From contig OZ243926.1 in assembly GCA_965213765.1 (NCBI GenBank), positions 1,984,001 through 2,048,000 on the forward strand: DNA of 64,000 nucleotides. The letters are read 5' to 3'. Below the pieces are notes generated by a model. That model was not told the origin of the DNA. It saw nothing but the letters and a program-made list of their open reading frames with translations, and ran no database searches. This document shows positions 32,895 through 41,805 of the stretch, one piece after another; within the stretch, counting starts at the first letter, position 1, and each line of letters begins with the position of its first letter. Source of the stretch: JAJDXO01 sp965213765 (GTDB taxonomy: Bacteria > Pseudomonadota > Alphaproteobacteria > Rhodospirillales > UBA2165). Position numbers and translations under genes: made by a program.

Positions 32895-34340
32895 TTGAGC
32901 GTGACCCACATACCCACCCTCGGCCTCGCGGCGCTTTTGCTCGCCGCGCCGGCAGGCCCGGCCGCCGCGCACGCGTTCGGTCAACGCTTCGATTTGCCGG
33001 TGCCGCTGCCGTTCTTCCTGTTTGGCGCCGGTGCGGCGGTTGCCTTGTCGTTCGTTGTCGCCGCCCTATTCATGCGTCATCGGCCCGACGACCAGCCACC
33101 GAAAGTCAACCTGCTGAACGCCCAGCCGTTTCGTATTTTGGCCCACCCCGTCTCGGTCTTTTCCGTTCGGCTGATTTTTGTCGGAGTCTTTGTTCTGATC
33201 ATCGCCACCGGATATGCCGGCAACCAAAACCCTCTGCAGAATTTCTCGGTGGTCATGGTCTGGGTGATCGCCTGGGTCGGACTGGCATTCGTATGTTCGC
33301 TGATCGGCAACGCCTGGGCGCTTCTTAATCCCTGGAACACGCTCTTCTTGTGGGTCGAACAGATCTATGGAGCGGCAACGGGCAGGCGGCTGTCTCGCGG
33401 CCTGGCGTGCCCGCCCGGGATGGGATCCTGGCCGGCGGTCATTCTGTTCGCCATCTTCGCTTGGATGGAAATTTCCTGGCCGGGCGGCGCGGTCCCTCGA
33501 AATATCGCCGTCGCGCTCACCATCTATTCGTTCATCTCCTGGACAGGCATGTTTCTCACCGGCCGCGAGGAGTGGTTGGAGCGCGGCGAGGCCTTTCACA
33601 ATGTATTCGGAACATTTGCGCGGTTCTCCATCACCGAGGGCCGGGCCACCTCGGAGGGACGGGAATGGAATCTCCGGCCGCCCGGTGTCGGGTTGCGGGT
33701 CGACAAACTGCCCAATGCCGGCCTGATGGTCTTCATTCTGGTGCTCTTGGCCACGGTTAGCTGGGACGGCTTTACGGAGACCGAGCAATCAAAACGCATC
33801 GCCCTCGAGGCCTTCTACATGATCCAGGACATCGGGCGGCTGGCCGTGCCAATCGTCGAATTGATCGGCCTCGCTACGTTCCCGGTCCTGTTTATTGCCG
33901 TCTATCTGATTTTCATGGCAGCGGTCAGCGCCATGGGCGGGGACGTCCGGGACACGTTCCGACTGGCGCGAATCATGGTCTACTCCATCGTCCCCATCGC
34001 TATCGCTTATCACCTCTCCCACTATTACACGCTGCTTGCCATCGACGGACAGCTTCTCATCTCGCGCATTTCGGATCCGTTTGGGTTCGGCTGGGACCTG
34101 TTTGGAACCGCCGGGCATAAGGTCGACATCGCCGTGGTCAGCGCGAGGTCGGTCTGGTTCATTTCCGTCGGCGCGATTGTCATCGGCCACGTGGCCGCCG
34201 TCTATCTCGCCCATGCCGAGGCGCTGAAGTTTTACCGGGATCGCGGCCGCGCCCTCCGCAGCCAACTCCCGATGCTGGTTTTGATGGTCGGCTACACGAT
34301 GATCAGTCTGTGGATTATTGCCCAACCCATCGTTGCCTGA
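32895..34340 (+). CDS. Polytopic membrane protein of unknown function
   Basis: 481 residues. A signal-like start (LAALLLAAPAGPAAAHAFGQRFDLPVPLPFF) leads into some eleven or twelve membrane helices, with cytoplasmic loops such as RHRPDDQPPK and TGREEWLERGEAFHNVFGTFARF. Histidines cluster near the end (AIAYHLSHYYTLL). I recall similar proteins carrying the name fenitrothion hydrolase, a label of doubtful meaning for this branch, so no function is asserted. The start is unclear: TTG 32895 or GTG 32901, and no strong ribosome site is visible. It stands alone between divergent tctB and the dehydrogenase at 34498. Confidence 0.75.
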   Translation: MSVTHIPTLGLAALLLAAPAGPAAAHAFGQRFDLPVPLPFFLFGAGAAVALSFVVAALFMRHRPDDQPPKVNLLNAQPFRILAHPVSVFSVRLIFVGVFVLIIATGYAGNQNPLQNFSVVMVWVIAWVGLAFVCSLIGNAWALLNPWNTLFLWVEQIYGAATGRRLSRGLACPPGMGSWPAVILFAIFAWMEISWPGGAVPRNIAVALTIYSFISWTGMFLTGREEWLERGEAFHNVFGTFARFSITEGRATSEGREWNLRPPGVGLRVDKLPNAGLMVFILVLLATVSWDGFTETEQSKRIALEAFYMIQDIGRLAVPIVELIGLATFPVLFIAVYLIFMAAVSAMGGDVRDTFRLARIMVYSIVPIAIAYHLSHYYTLLAIDGQLLISRISDPFGFGWDLFGTAGHKVDIAVVSARSVWFISVGAIVIGHVAAVYLAHAEALKFYRDRGRALRSQLPMLVLMVGYTMISLWIIAQPIVA

Positions 34341-34380
34341 GTGTCCGCCGAGCGCACCCGAAATTGCCGAATTGGCGCGG

Positions 34381-34395
34381 AATTTGGCCCAAATT
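34381..34395. promoter_or_regulatory. 15-base palindrome upstream of the hydroxyacid dehydrogenase operon
   Basis: AATTTGG-C-CCAAATT is a perfect inverted repeat in the 157-base gap between the membrane protein and the dehydrogenase (start 34498). A C/G-run segment (CCCCCGGGGGG) follows 16 bases later. It could be an operator of the downstream operon or the loopless end of the upstream message; no T-run follows. Confidence 0.35.
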
Positions 34396-34497
34396 TATCT
34401 GGCAACCCCCGGGGGGCAATGCTATGTCACGGCACCTTTAGCAACCGATATTTGCCCGCTTCCGGGCCCACGAATTCATCCGGTGAGGAATTGATTG

Positions 34498-35457
34498 ATG
34501 AGTACCCAGGTAGCCGTTACCGACACCGTTTTTCCCAGCCTCGACCCTGCCAAGGAGGCCCTATCCCGCGTTGACGCGGAACTCACGCTCGCTTCCGAGC
34601 CGACCGTGGATGGCATCCTGGAGGTGGCCGCCGATGCCGACGCTCTGCTGGTCACCTATGGCCAGATCACCGCCGACGTTATTGCCGGCCTCAATAACTG
34701 CAAAGCCATCGGCCGGTTCGGAATCGGCACCGACAACATCGATTTCGGGGCGGCGACCGAGAAGGGAATCGTCGTCACCTACGCGCCGGTCTATTGCCTG
34801 GACGAGGTTTCGGATCACGCGATGGCGCTCTTGCTTTCCGTGGCTCGCAAGATCCCGTACGCCAACAAGCTGGTCGCCGACGGCCGTTGGGAAATGCCGG
34901 CGGTGGTTCCGATCGCGCGGTTACGGGGAAGCACTCTCGGTCTCCTGGGCCTCGGCAACATCCCGCAGCAAATTGTCGGCAAGGCGCAAGCGTTCGGCAT
35001 GAAGGTCATTGCCTCTGACCCGTACTGCCCCGATGAAGTTTTTCAGAAGTTGAATGTCACCAAGGTCGGGTTTGACGATCTCTTGGCGCATTCGGACTAC
35101 ATTTCCGTCCACGCACCGCTGACGCCCGAGACCGAGAAGATGTTCAACATGGACGCCTTCAAGAAGATGAAGAACACCGCGTTCCTCATCAACACCGCTC
35201 GCGGACCCCTGGTCGATACCGCCGATCTGGCCACCGCGCTGGACGCGGGCGAAATCGCCGGCGCCGGCCTCGACGTGTTGCCGTCCGAGCCGCCGGCCGC
35301 CGATGACCCCATCGTTGGGCGCGACGATGTGGTGATCACCCCGCACACCGGGTTCTACTCCGAAGACGCCTTGCTGGATCTTCAGACCACGGTCGCCAGT
35401 GACGTCGCCGCCGTACTCGCCGGCGAGGAGCCCAAATACCCCGTGAAGCCCCGCTAA
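34498..35457 (+). CDS. D-isomer-specific 2-hydroxyacid dehydrogenase
   Basis: 319 residues. The NAD-binding loop is LGLLGLGNIPQQIVGKAQAFGMKVIASDPY (GxGxxxQ near residue 150); catalytic-site residues are the Arg of NTARGPLVDTADL, the Glu of DVLPSEPP, and His of VITPHTGFYSEDAL. The protein resembles phosphoglycerate/hydroxypyruvate-type dehydrogenases. GAGGAA lies seven bases before ATG 34498. It starts a forward run with an alcohol dehydrogenase (25-base gap) and a sulfurtransferase. Confidence 0.88.
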   Translation: MSTQVAVTDTVFPSLDPAKEALSRVDAELTLASEPTVDGILEVAADADALLVTYGQITADVIAGLNNCKAIGRFGIGTDNIDFGAATEKGIVVTYAPVYCLDEVSDHAMALLLSVARKIPYANKLVADGRWEMPAVVPIARLRGSTLGLLGLGNIPQQIVGKAQAFGMKVIASDPYCPDEVFQKLNVTKVGFDDLLAHSDYISVHAPLTPETEKMFNMDAFKKMKNTAFLINTARGPLVDTADLATALDAGEIAGAGLDVLPSEPPAADDPIVGRDDVVITPHTGFYSEDALLDLQTTVASDVAAVLAGEEPKYPVKPR

Positions 35458-35482
35458 CGTCGCGGCCAAGGGAGAGCCCGAC

Positions 35483-36490
35483 ATGAAAGGCATGGTGCTG
35501 ACCGCCCCCAAGGACGTCTCGGCACAGGATGTTGAGCAACCGACACCCGGCGAAGGCGAAACCCTGGTCAGGGTCACCGAGACCGGTATCTGCGGCACCG
35601 ACCTGAAAATTTATCAGGGCGGCATTCCCGTCGATTATCCCCGGATCTTGGGCCACGAATCGGTGGGCGAAGTCGTCTCCGGCGGAACGCTGGCACCGGG
35701 TACATCGATCATCGTCGACCCGGCCTATTTCTGCGGCACCTGCTTTCAATGCCGGAACGGGCAGATGCACATTTGCCCCAACGGCGGGCTCATCGGCCGG
35801 GATGTGGATGGCGGATTTGCGGAGTATCTGGTCGCGCCCAGCGAAAACGTCCACGCCCTGCCGGACGGAATGGACATCACCCATGCGCCGCTCATTCAAC
35901 CGATGACCACCTGCCTCCATGCCCAGCGGCTGGCCAATATCTTTCCCGGCGAAGCGGTAATCGTCATCGGTCTCGGGGTCACCGGCCTGCTCCATGTCCA
36001 GCTGGCCAAGGCCCACGGCGCCTATCCGGTGATCGGAATTACGCGGAGCAAATGGAAGAGGGACCTAGCGGAGGAACTGGGCGCCGACCTCACCATCGAT
36101 CCGACCACGGATGTGAAGGCGCAGGTGATTGAGGCGACAAGCGACAGGGGCGGCGCGGATCTGGTGATCGAATCCGTCGGTCAATTGTCGATCGTCGCCC
36201 AGGCCATCGATCTGGTGCGCATTGGCGGGCGTATCCTGCCGTTCGGCATCGTGACCGCTACCGAGGGTGAACTCCCGTTCTATGACCTGTACTTCAAGGA
36301 AATCCAGGTGGTGAACGCGCGCGTAGCGAAGCCCGAGGACTTCCCGGCCTGCATTGACTTCGTGCAACGCGGGACTGTCGATTTGGGTCCGCTGATCACC
36401 GATGTGGTGCCCCTGATGGAAATGAACACCGCCCTCGACATGCTCGAAGACGGAAAGGGCATCAAAATCATTCTCGACCACGCAGCCTGA
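35483..36490 (+). CDS. Zinc-dependent alcohol dehydrogenase family protein
   Basis: 335 residues. Catalytic zinc ligands: Cys of GICGTDLKIY (about 38) and His-Glu of LGHESVGEV (about 59). The structural zinc lobe has four cysteines in AYFCGTCFQCRNGQMHIC. The dinucleotide loop is VIGLGVTGLLHVQLAKAHGA. It resembles sorbitol/threonine-type dehydrogenases that oxidise polyols or hydroxy acids with NAD. It lies between the 2-hydroxyacid dehydrogenase and the sulfurtransferase, with short gaps on both sides. Confidence 0.88.
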   Translation: MKGMVLTAPKDVSAQDVEQPTPGEGETLVRVTETGICGTDLKIYQGGIPVDYPRILGHESVGEVVSGGTLAPGTSIIVDPAYFCGTCFQCRNGQMHICPNGGLIGRDVDGGFAEYLVAPSENVHALPDGMDITHAPLIQPMTTCLHAQRLANIFPGEAVIVIGLGVTGLLHVQLAKAHGAYPVIGITRSKWKRDLAEELGADLTIDPTTDVKAQVIEATSDRGGADLVIESVGQLSIVAQAIDLVRIGGRILPFGIVTATEGELPFYDLYFKEIQVVNARVAKPEDFPACIDFVQRGTVDLGPLITDVVPLMEMNTALDMLEDGKGIKIILDHAA

Positions 36491-36499
36491 GGAGTTGAG

Positions 36500-37336
36500 A
36501 TGACCTCACCGATGGTAGATACGGCTTGGCTTGCCGAGCATTTGGACGATCCGGGGGTTCGCATTATCGAGGTTGAATCGGACCCCGAGGGCAAGGCCTA
36601 TGACGAAGGACACATTCCGGGCGCTATCCGCTGGTTTTGGAAGGATCTTTGCTGGCACGACACCGACCGACAGTTCGTGACGCCGGATGAGCTCGCGAAG
36701 CGGCTCGGCGCCGCCGGGATCGGCGATAAGACCACGCTGGTTCTATATGGCGATCCGGTTCAATACGGAAACTACGCCTTCTGGGCATTGAAGATGGCCG
36801 GCCATCCCGACCTGCGATTGCTCGACGGCGCCCGCAAGAAGTGGCTCGCGGATGGTCGCGAATTCACCATCGACGTTCCAGCCTACGAGCCGGTCGGGTA
36901 CACGCCCGGAACGCCCGACCGGTCCATGCGTCTCGGGCGCGAGGCCGTGCGCGAACGCCTGGGCGACTCCAAGCGCTTCCTGTTGGACGTGCGGACGCCC
37001 GAGGAGTATTCAGGCGAACGGGTGATGGAGTACGGCAAATTCGACCACGGCGCCGAGCGTGGCGGCCGCATCCCCGGTGCCAAGCACTTGTTCTTCAAGG
37101 AACTGCTCAATGACGACGATACCTACAAGAGCGCCGACGAGCTGAGCGCCAAATTCAAGGAAGCGGGCGCCGACCCCGACAACGTCGACGAGATCGTCGT
37201 CTATTGCCGCCTCTCCCACCGGGCCACCCTTGCCTGGACCGCCATGGCGCTGATCCTGGGATGGGAGAACATCAAAATCTACGACGGTTCGTGGACCGAA
37301 TGGGGCTCGATCGTCGGGTTTCCGGTCGAGCGGTAA
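36500..37336 (+). CDS. Rhodanese-like sulfurtransferase (two-domain)
   Basis: 278 residues with two rhodanese domains. The first has DPGVRIIEVESDPEGKAYDEGHIPGAIRW (inactive); the second has FLLDVRTPEEYSGER and GRIPGAKHLFF, and its active-site loop starts IVVYCRLSHRA with the catalytic cysteine near residue 233. CRLSHR differs from the CGSGVT of mitochondrial enzymes, and resembles bacterial thiosulfate sulfurtransferases with longer loops. Its stop is directly followed by the ATG of the disrupted cyclophilin-like gene. Confidence 0.85.
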   Translation: MTSPMVDTAWLAEHLDDPGVRIIEVESDPEGKAYDEGHIPGAIRWFWKDLCWHDTDRQFVTPDELAKRLGAAGIGDKTTLVLYGDPVQYGNYAFWALKMAGHPDLRLLDGARKKWLADGREFTIDVPAYEPVGYTPGTPDRSMRLGREAVRERLGDSKRFLLDVRTPEEYSGERVMEYGKFDHGAERGGRIPGAKHLFFKELLNDDDTYKSADELSAKFKEAGADPDNVDEIVVYCRLSHRATLAWTAMALILGWENIKIYDGSWTEWGSIVGFPVER

Positions 37337-37372
37337 ATGCGCGCCGTCCGGATCACCGCCGGTGAATTTGTT

Positions 37373-38232
37373 CTAGGCTGTGGTGACAATTTAATCATTT
37401 AAGCCAGAGCATGATACTTGCGAGTTTGATGAAGCCGAGGAAGTGGGCGGCAAGTTTGTCGTAGCGTGTTGCGATGCGCCGCCATTGCTTGAGCTTGGCG
37501 AAAAAGCCTTCGACGCCCCAGCGCTGTTTATAGGCGATGCGGTCATAGCTGTGCTGGTATTTGCGATGCCGGCGCGGTGGGATGACGGGCTCACCGCCTT
37601 GCTCATAGATCAGGTCATGCAGGCTGTCGGCGTCGTAGGCGCGGTCCGCGAGGACGTGGCCCGCGGCCAGGCCCTGGATGAGGTTGTGGGCGGGGACCAT
37701 GTCGTTTTGTTGTCCTGGCCCGAGATCGAAGCGCACTGGCAGGCCTAACGCATCGACGACGGCGTGGATTTTTGTGCCGAACCCGCCCCGGGACCGGCCG
37801 GGAGCCTGGGCTTGCGGTCCCCCCTTTTTCGCCGCCCGCCGGCGGCTTGGGCCTGGGCCCGGACGATGGTGGCGTCGATCGCCAGCCATTCCAAGTCCGG
37901 ATCATCCGCGACAGCCTCGAAGATGCGGTCAAACACACCCGCCTCGATCCAGCGGTAGTAGCGCCGCTTCACCGTCTGATAGGGGCCAAACCGATCCGCC
38001 GGCAAATCACGCCACCGCGCACCAGAGCGCGCCAGCCACAGGATCGCATCGAAAAACCGCCGCCCGTCGCTGCGTGGACCACGCTTGCCCTTCATCCCGC
38101 CAGGAACAAAGTCCCGAAGCCGCGCCCATTGATCGTCTCTCAGCACTTCGCCTTCCACACCAACCTCCAAAAGCCAGTGTTGAATCACACCAAAGACAAA
38201 AAAGGAATCCCTAAAATGTCACTGCAGCCTAG
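37373..38232 (-). mobile_element. IS5-family (IS427-group) insertion sequence with CTAG target duplication
   Basis: The element spans 37377-38228 (852 bases). Imperfect terminal repeats are GCTGTGGTGACAATTTA (37377-37393) and, inverted, GCTGCAGTGACATTTTA (38228-38212), 14 of 17 identical. CTAG flanks both ends (37373-37376 and 38229-38232) as target duplication; since CTAG is itself palindromic, a 2-base TA duplication cannot be excluded. The size, ends and two-frame transposase fit the IS427 group. It interrupts a cyclophilin-like gene, and intact ends suggest a fairly recent insertion. Confidence 0.9.
37395..38188 (-). CDS. IS5-family transposase made by -1 frameshifting
   Basis: Two overlapping frames: the first (38188 to 37745) has DQWARLRDFVPGGMKGKRGP and the DDE aspartate in LAIDATIVRAQ; the second (ending 37395) has FGTKIHAVVDALG, the second aspartate in VLADRAYDADSL and the glutamate motif YKQRWGVEGFFAKLKQWRRIA. 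They join at AAAAAGGGGGG (reverse strand, 37829-37819), a slippery run where a -1 shift gives one DDE transposase of about 264 residues. The stop falls next to the left terminal repeat. The first frame starts at GTG. Confidence 0.88.
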
Positions 38233-38421
38233 AAGCGGCCCTCCGCGAGACAGCAACGGCCGAAGCTCTCTGGGCCGCCCTGCCCTTCACATCGACCGCC
38301 AACACCTGGGGCGAGGAGGTGTATTTCTCGACGCCGGTTTCGGCCCCGCAGGAAGATGACGCCCGTGATGTGGTCGAAGCGGGCGAGATCGCCTTCTGGT
38401 GTCAGGGTGACGCCATCGCCA

Positions 38422-38452
<31 letters not shown>

Positions 38453-38588
38453 GACACCGGTCAGCCGAGGTGACGAAATCCGTCTCGCCGCCGCGGTCAA
38501 TATTTGGGCCGACGCCTCCAGCGACGTCCGGGTACTCGCGGCGGTTCAGGCCGGTGACCCGGTCAGCGTCGAGCGGGTGCCCGGCTAA

Positions 38589-39138
38589 AGCGACTATCCC
38601 AGCGCCAGCACCAAACGCCCGTAGTGCCGACTAGCCGAAGAGGTGCGCCGGGACGTTCGGCCGCGCGGGCGTGCTTGGGGCACGCTTGACGATCTGCATG
38701 ATAATGCCGGATCACAGGGCCGGTCCCGGCCACGCGCCGGTCGAGCTCGGTACGGGTTATCGCCGGCACACTGGTCGGTTCCCTCGCGATCGCCGTTCCT
38801 GCGGAAAACCTCTTGCGCAGGAACTGATCCTTCTCCGCCGGTGTCGCAAACTGTTTCAACATGGGGCCAGCCTCTTGTTATTGGGTCCTGGCTCCCTCCA
38901 TATAACTGCCTGGTAAAATAGATTTTCACATGCATTCGATCTGAATTACTTCAGGAAACCCCGATCCATGTTTCGGTTTTCCACGATACTTTAATTTCCA
39001 ATTACGGGTCGGGAAAATTCTCTGGAAATTGTTCAATTTCAGCAGGTTAGCAGAGAAAACGGTTTTCGTGCCGTGGATAACCTGGTTCTGATCGGCGCAA
39101 AAGGCGTCAAAACACTGCGAATTACGGGTCCTCCGAGC
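38589..39138. other. 550-base region without a recognisable gene
   Basis: No family is recognised on either strand. A 99-codon reverse open frame (38862-38563, start MLKQFATPAEKDQFLRKRF) overlaps the 3' end of the broken cyclophilin-like gene and looks non-functional. A second short reverse frame, MQIVKRAPSTPARPNV at about 38705, ends after 22 codons and could be a relic of a gene start. From 38920 the sequence turns AT-richer, with the word AATTACGGGTC at about 39000 and 39118. It may be decayed sequence. Confidence 0.5.
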
Positions 39139-40146
39139 CTATGTCCAGGTTGCGAACGCCATCCCGGTACCGGTTCCAACCTCGGACCGATAGCAGGGCA
39201 CATAGTCCAGCAGCGTCATGTCGAGGCCGCTGTCTTCGAGAATGCCGCAGGCGGCAATCCAGTTCTTGATTTCGGATGTTCCGGACTGAAAGGCTTCATT
39301 TCCGTCCCCGGTCATGGCGGCGCGATCGCCCGCCAGCATGGCGTCCAATAGCTTGCGATCGAACTCCTCATCGATGACAAAATGGGTCAGGCCGCCCGAT
39401 GCGATCACGGCCACGCGGGTATCCGCATCCCAGGACTTGACCCCGCGCGCGATGGACCGGCCGATCTCGTAGCACCGCGCGGCGGTCGGCTGGTTGGGCG
39501 GAAAATAGGTGTTGATCAGTATTGGAACAAAGGGGATCGGCCGGTCTTCCAGCAGCCGCCGGTAAATGAAGCCGAAGGCGTGTCCGATGGTGCGCGGACC
39601 ATGCGCATCGGCGGGCAGCCGCCGCGACGAGGTGACATCGAACCGATCCTCGATGGTTTGCAGGATGATGTGTTCGGCAAGCGCCCCGTCGACCGGATAG
39701 TCGGTATCCTCCGCCGGCCAATAGGATAGGCGGACGGACAGCATAGGCGGCGGGAGGTTGGGATCGGAGGTGTCAACGGCCAGCGCCCGAACCGAGCTGC
39801 CGTGATAGATGACGAAGGCCGGCTGTACATCGTCGAAGAACCATTCCTTTTGGTCGTCGCCAACGATGATCAGCACATCGGGATCAACCTCGGTGAGCTT
39901 CCGGGCCAGCGCATCCAGATGCCGTTGGCACGCTGCGTAGCTCGCCTCGCGGTTCTCCAGCGTATCCAGCGCGGTGTAGTGCGCCGTATCGCGCACCGAT
40001 TTCAACTCCTCAAAGGTGTACATTTCCCCGCGGTAGGGGTGCGCCGGTGCCGCCCGGTCCGAATCCGTCCGGATATCCCAGTGCTCCGGTGCAAGCGAGA
40101 GCATCGGACTATGCGAGGTGCCTATCCCGAGAACGATTTCCGCCAC
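39139..40146 (-). CDS. Class III extradiol ring-cleavage dioxygenase (LigB/MhpB-like)
   Basis: 335 residues from a GTG start eight bases after GGAGG; the longer upstream frame lacks family similarity. The iron-site N-terminus GIGTSHSPMLSLAPEHW, the segment DVLIIVGDDQKEWFF, FIYRRLLEDRPIPFVPILIN and the catalytic-histidine region IASGGLTHFVIDEEFD are characteristic of the protocatechuate 4,5-dioxygenase beta-subunit fold. It should open a dihydroxylated aromatic or pyridine ring with Fe(II) and O2. It is the last gene of the operon begun by the GntR regulator at 45336, after the hydroxylase subunits, 130 bases past the CinA-like gene. Confidence 0.85.
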   Translation of the reverse strand: MAEIVLGIGTSHSPMLSLAPEHWDIRTDSDRAAPAHPYRGEMYTFEELKSVRDTAHYTALDTLENREASYAACQRHLDALARKLTEVDPDVLIIVGDDQKEWFFDDVQPAFVIYHGSSVRALAVDTSDPNLPPPMLSVRLSYWPAEDTDYPVDGALAEHIILQTIEDRFDVTSSRRLPADAHGPRTIGHAFGFIYRRLLEDRPIPFVPILINTYFPPNQPTAARCYEIGRSIARGVKSWDADTRVAVIASGGLTHFVIDEEFDRKLLDAMLAGDRAAMTGDGNEAFQSGTSEIKNWIAACGILEDSGLDMTLLDYVPCYRSEVGTGTGMAFATWT

Positions 40147-40276
40147 GACCAATTCCTCCCCCGGCGGTGGTTGTTGATTGGCCTTTAGGATATCGGGTGA
40201 GCGTGCCCCCCGACAGACGCATCCGTCGGAGTGTCCGCGCATCGGCTAGCGGAGAAAAGATCAGCGGAATGGAGAA

Positions 40277-40774
40277 TTACGCGTCGCGCAGAACCGCCTC
40301 GAAAAACGTCAAGGTTTCTTCCGCGAAGCGCCACATATTGTCTTCGCGGTCCGCGTGGCCGGTCTCAATGGTGACGACCCGCTCCAGGGGGCCGGCGGTC
40401 GCGATGCAGGTGTGTCCCGCATCGTCACCGTAGCGATTGCCGGTCGGCCCGGCGGCGCCGGCTTCCGCCAGTCCCCAGGTCGTGCCCAGCTTCTCGCGAA
40501 CGGCAGCGGAGGTCAGCTTGACAAACGGTTCGGAGGCCGAGCGCACACCCGGGTGGTCGTCGAGATCGACCTCGAGAAACACCTCGCGCACCTTGTGCGT
40601 ATAAATCACCCCGCCGCCCATGAAGTAGGCGGAGGCGCCGGGAATGCTGAGAAGCGCGGCCGAAACCAAACCGCCGGTGGACGATTCGGACACCGCGACC
40701 GTCTCGCCGCGGTCATTGAGAAGCTGGCCGACCGTCTCGGCCAATGGCGTCAGTCTGCGGATTGGGTCGGACAT
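40277..40774 (-). CDS. CinA C-terminal-domain protein (PncC-like)
   Basis: 165 residues, the size of a stand-alone CinA C-terminal domain. It has VAVSESSTGGLVSAALLSIPGASAYFMGGGVIYTHKVR, where the canonical AESCTGG reads SESSTGG (Cys to Ser), then LAEAGAAGPTGNRYGDDAGHTCIA. PncC enzymes deamidate nicotinamide mononucleotide, but many domain members are uncharacterised. Its place between a molybdenum hydroxylase and a ring-cleaving dioxygenase suggests an amidohydrolase step on a pathway intermediate, which is inference. Confidence 0.82.
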   Translation of the reverse strand: MSDPIRRLTPLAETVGQLLNDRGETVAVSESSTGGLVSAALLSIPGASAYFMGGGVIYTHKVREVFLEVDLDDHPGVRSASEPFVKLTSAAVREKLGTTWGLAEAGAAGPTGNRYGDDAGHTCIATAGPLERVVTIETGHADREDNMWRFAEETLTFFEAVLRDA

Positions 40775-40782
40775 CTCACGCG

Positions 40783-41805
40783 CTACTCGGCCGGCAGAAA
40801 TTTCTGCTGGTCGCTGTGATCTTTCGACTTGATCGCCGCCAGGACCTTCTCCGCCGTCGCCGGCAAATTGTAGATCCGCGCTCCCACGGCGTCGTAGATG
40901 GCGTTACAGATCGCCGCCGAGGTAGCGACCGCCGTCGGTTCACCCACACCCTTGGCGCCGAATGGTCCCGTCGGGTCGAAGTTCTCGACGATGTCGACCT
41001 CCAGGTCGGGCATGTCGAGGCTGGTGGGCATGATGTAGTTGGTGAGGTTCGGATTGATCTGCTTACCCTCGTCATCGAACAGCATCTCTTCCTGGATCGC
41101 CATGCCGACTCCCATGGAGATACCCCCCTGGATCTGACCTTCGACCAACATCGGGTTGATCGCGGTACCGCAATCGTGGGCCGCCGCGATTCGCAGAACC
41201 TCGACCTCTCCGGTCTCTTCGTCCACCTCGACCTCCGCAATCTGGGTTGCGTAGACATAGGTGGAGAACGGCTTGCCCTGGCCGGTTTCCGGATCCATCG
41301 CGACGGTCGGCGGATTGTAGGATGCGGACCCCAGCGCCGGCGTGCCGGCACCGTTCTGCGCGTGTGCCGCCACCTCGCCGATGGGCAGGCAGGATTGCGG
41401 GAAGCCCTTCACCTGGATCTGCCGGTCCTTGGCCTCAAGCTGGTCAGGACGGACGCCCAGCATCGGCGCCGCAACCTCGAACAGGATGTTCTTGGCCTTT
41501 TCGGCCGCGAGCTGGATCGCGTTGCCGGTGACATAGGTCGTGCGGCTGGCGATGGCGCCTGTATCCATGGGCGTCGCGTCGGTATCCGCCGAAACCACAT
41601 GCACGTCATCGGTGGCAATGCCGAGTTCCTCCGCGGCGATCTGGCCGAGGACGGTGAGCGAGCCCTGGCCTGTTTCCACGGTACCGGTGATCAGGGTCGC
41701 GGTGCCGTCCTCATTGACCTTCACCGTCGCCGCCGACGGGTTGGCCATCACGGTAAACCCGATCGGGTACCACATGCAGCCCATGCCTTTTCCGCGCTTT
41801 TTCAC
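40783..41805 (-). CDS. Molybdenum hydroxylase, C-terminal Mo-subunit polypeptide (NdhM-like)
   Basis: 340 residues forming only the second half of a xanthine dehydrogenase-type Mo subunit: KKRGKGMGCMWYPIGF, TGTVETGQGSLTVLGQIAAEELGI, AAHDCGTAINPMLVEGQIQGGISMGVG and GAKGVGEPTAVATSAAICNAIYDA with the catalytic Glu near residue 295. The GTG start (41805) overlaps the stop of the N-terminal polypeptide (GTGA), and GGAGG lies seven bases ahead of it, so the split looks natural and not a frameshift. The ~50 kDa plus ~36 kDa arrangement matches NdhL/NdhM of clostridial nicotinate dehydrogenase. The substrate is not established. Confidence 0.88.
   Translation of the reverse strand: MKKRGKGMGCMWYPIGFTVMANPSAATVKVNEDGTATLITGTVETGQGSLTVLGQIAAEELGIATDDVHVVSADTDATPMDTGAIASRTTYVTGNAIQLAAEKAKNILFEVAAPMLGVRPDQLEAKDRQIQVKGFPQSCLPIGEVAAHAQNGAGTPALGSASYNPPTVAMDPETGQGKPFSTYVYATQIAEVEVDEETGEVEVLRIAAAHDCGTAINPMLVEGQIQGGISMGVGMAIQEEMLFDDEGKQINPNLTNYIMPTSLDMPDLEVDIVENFDPTGPFGAKGVGEPTAVATSAAICNAIYDAVGARIYNLPATAEKVLAAIKSKDHSDQQKFLPAE

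Noticed and set aside
38563..38935. Two overlapping reverse-strand open frames after the disrupted gene
   Set aside because: Low-complexity Arg/Pro-rich translations without ribosome sites or known motifs; one overlaps the cyclophilin-like frame antisense.
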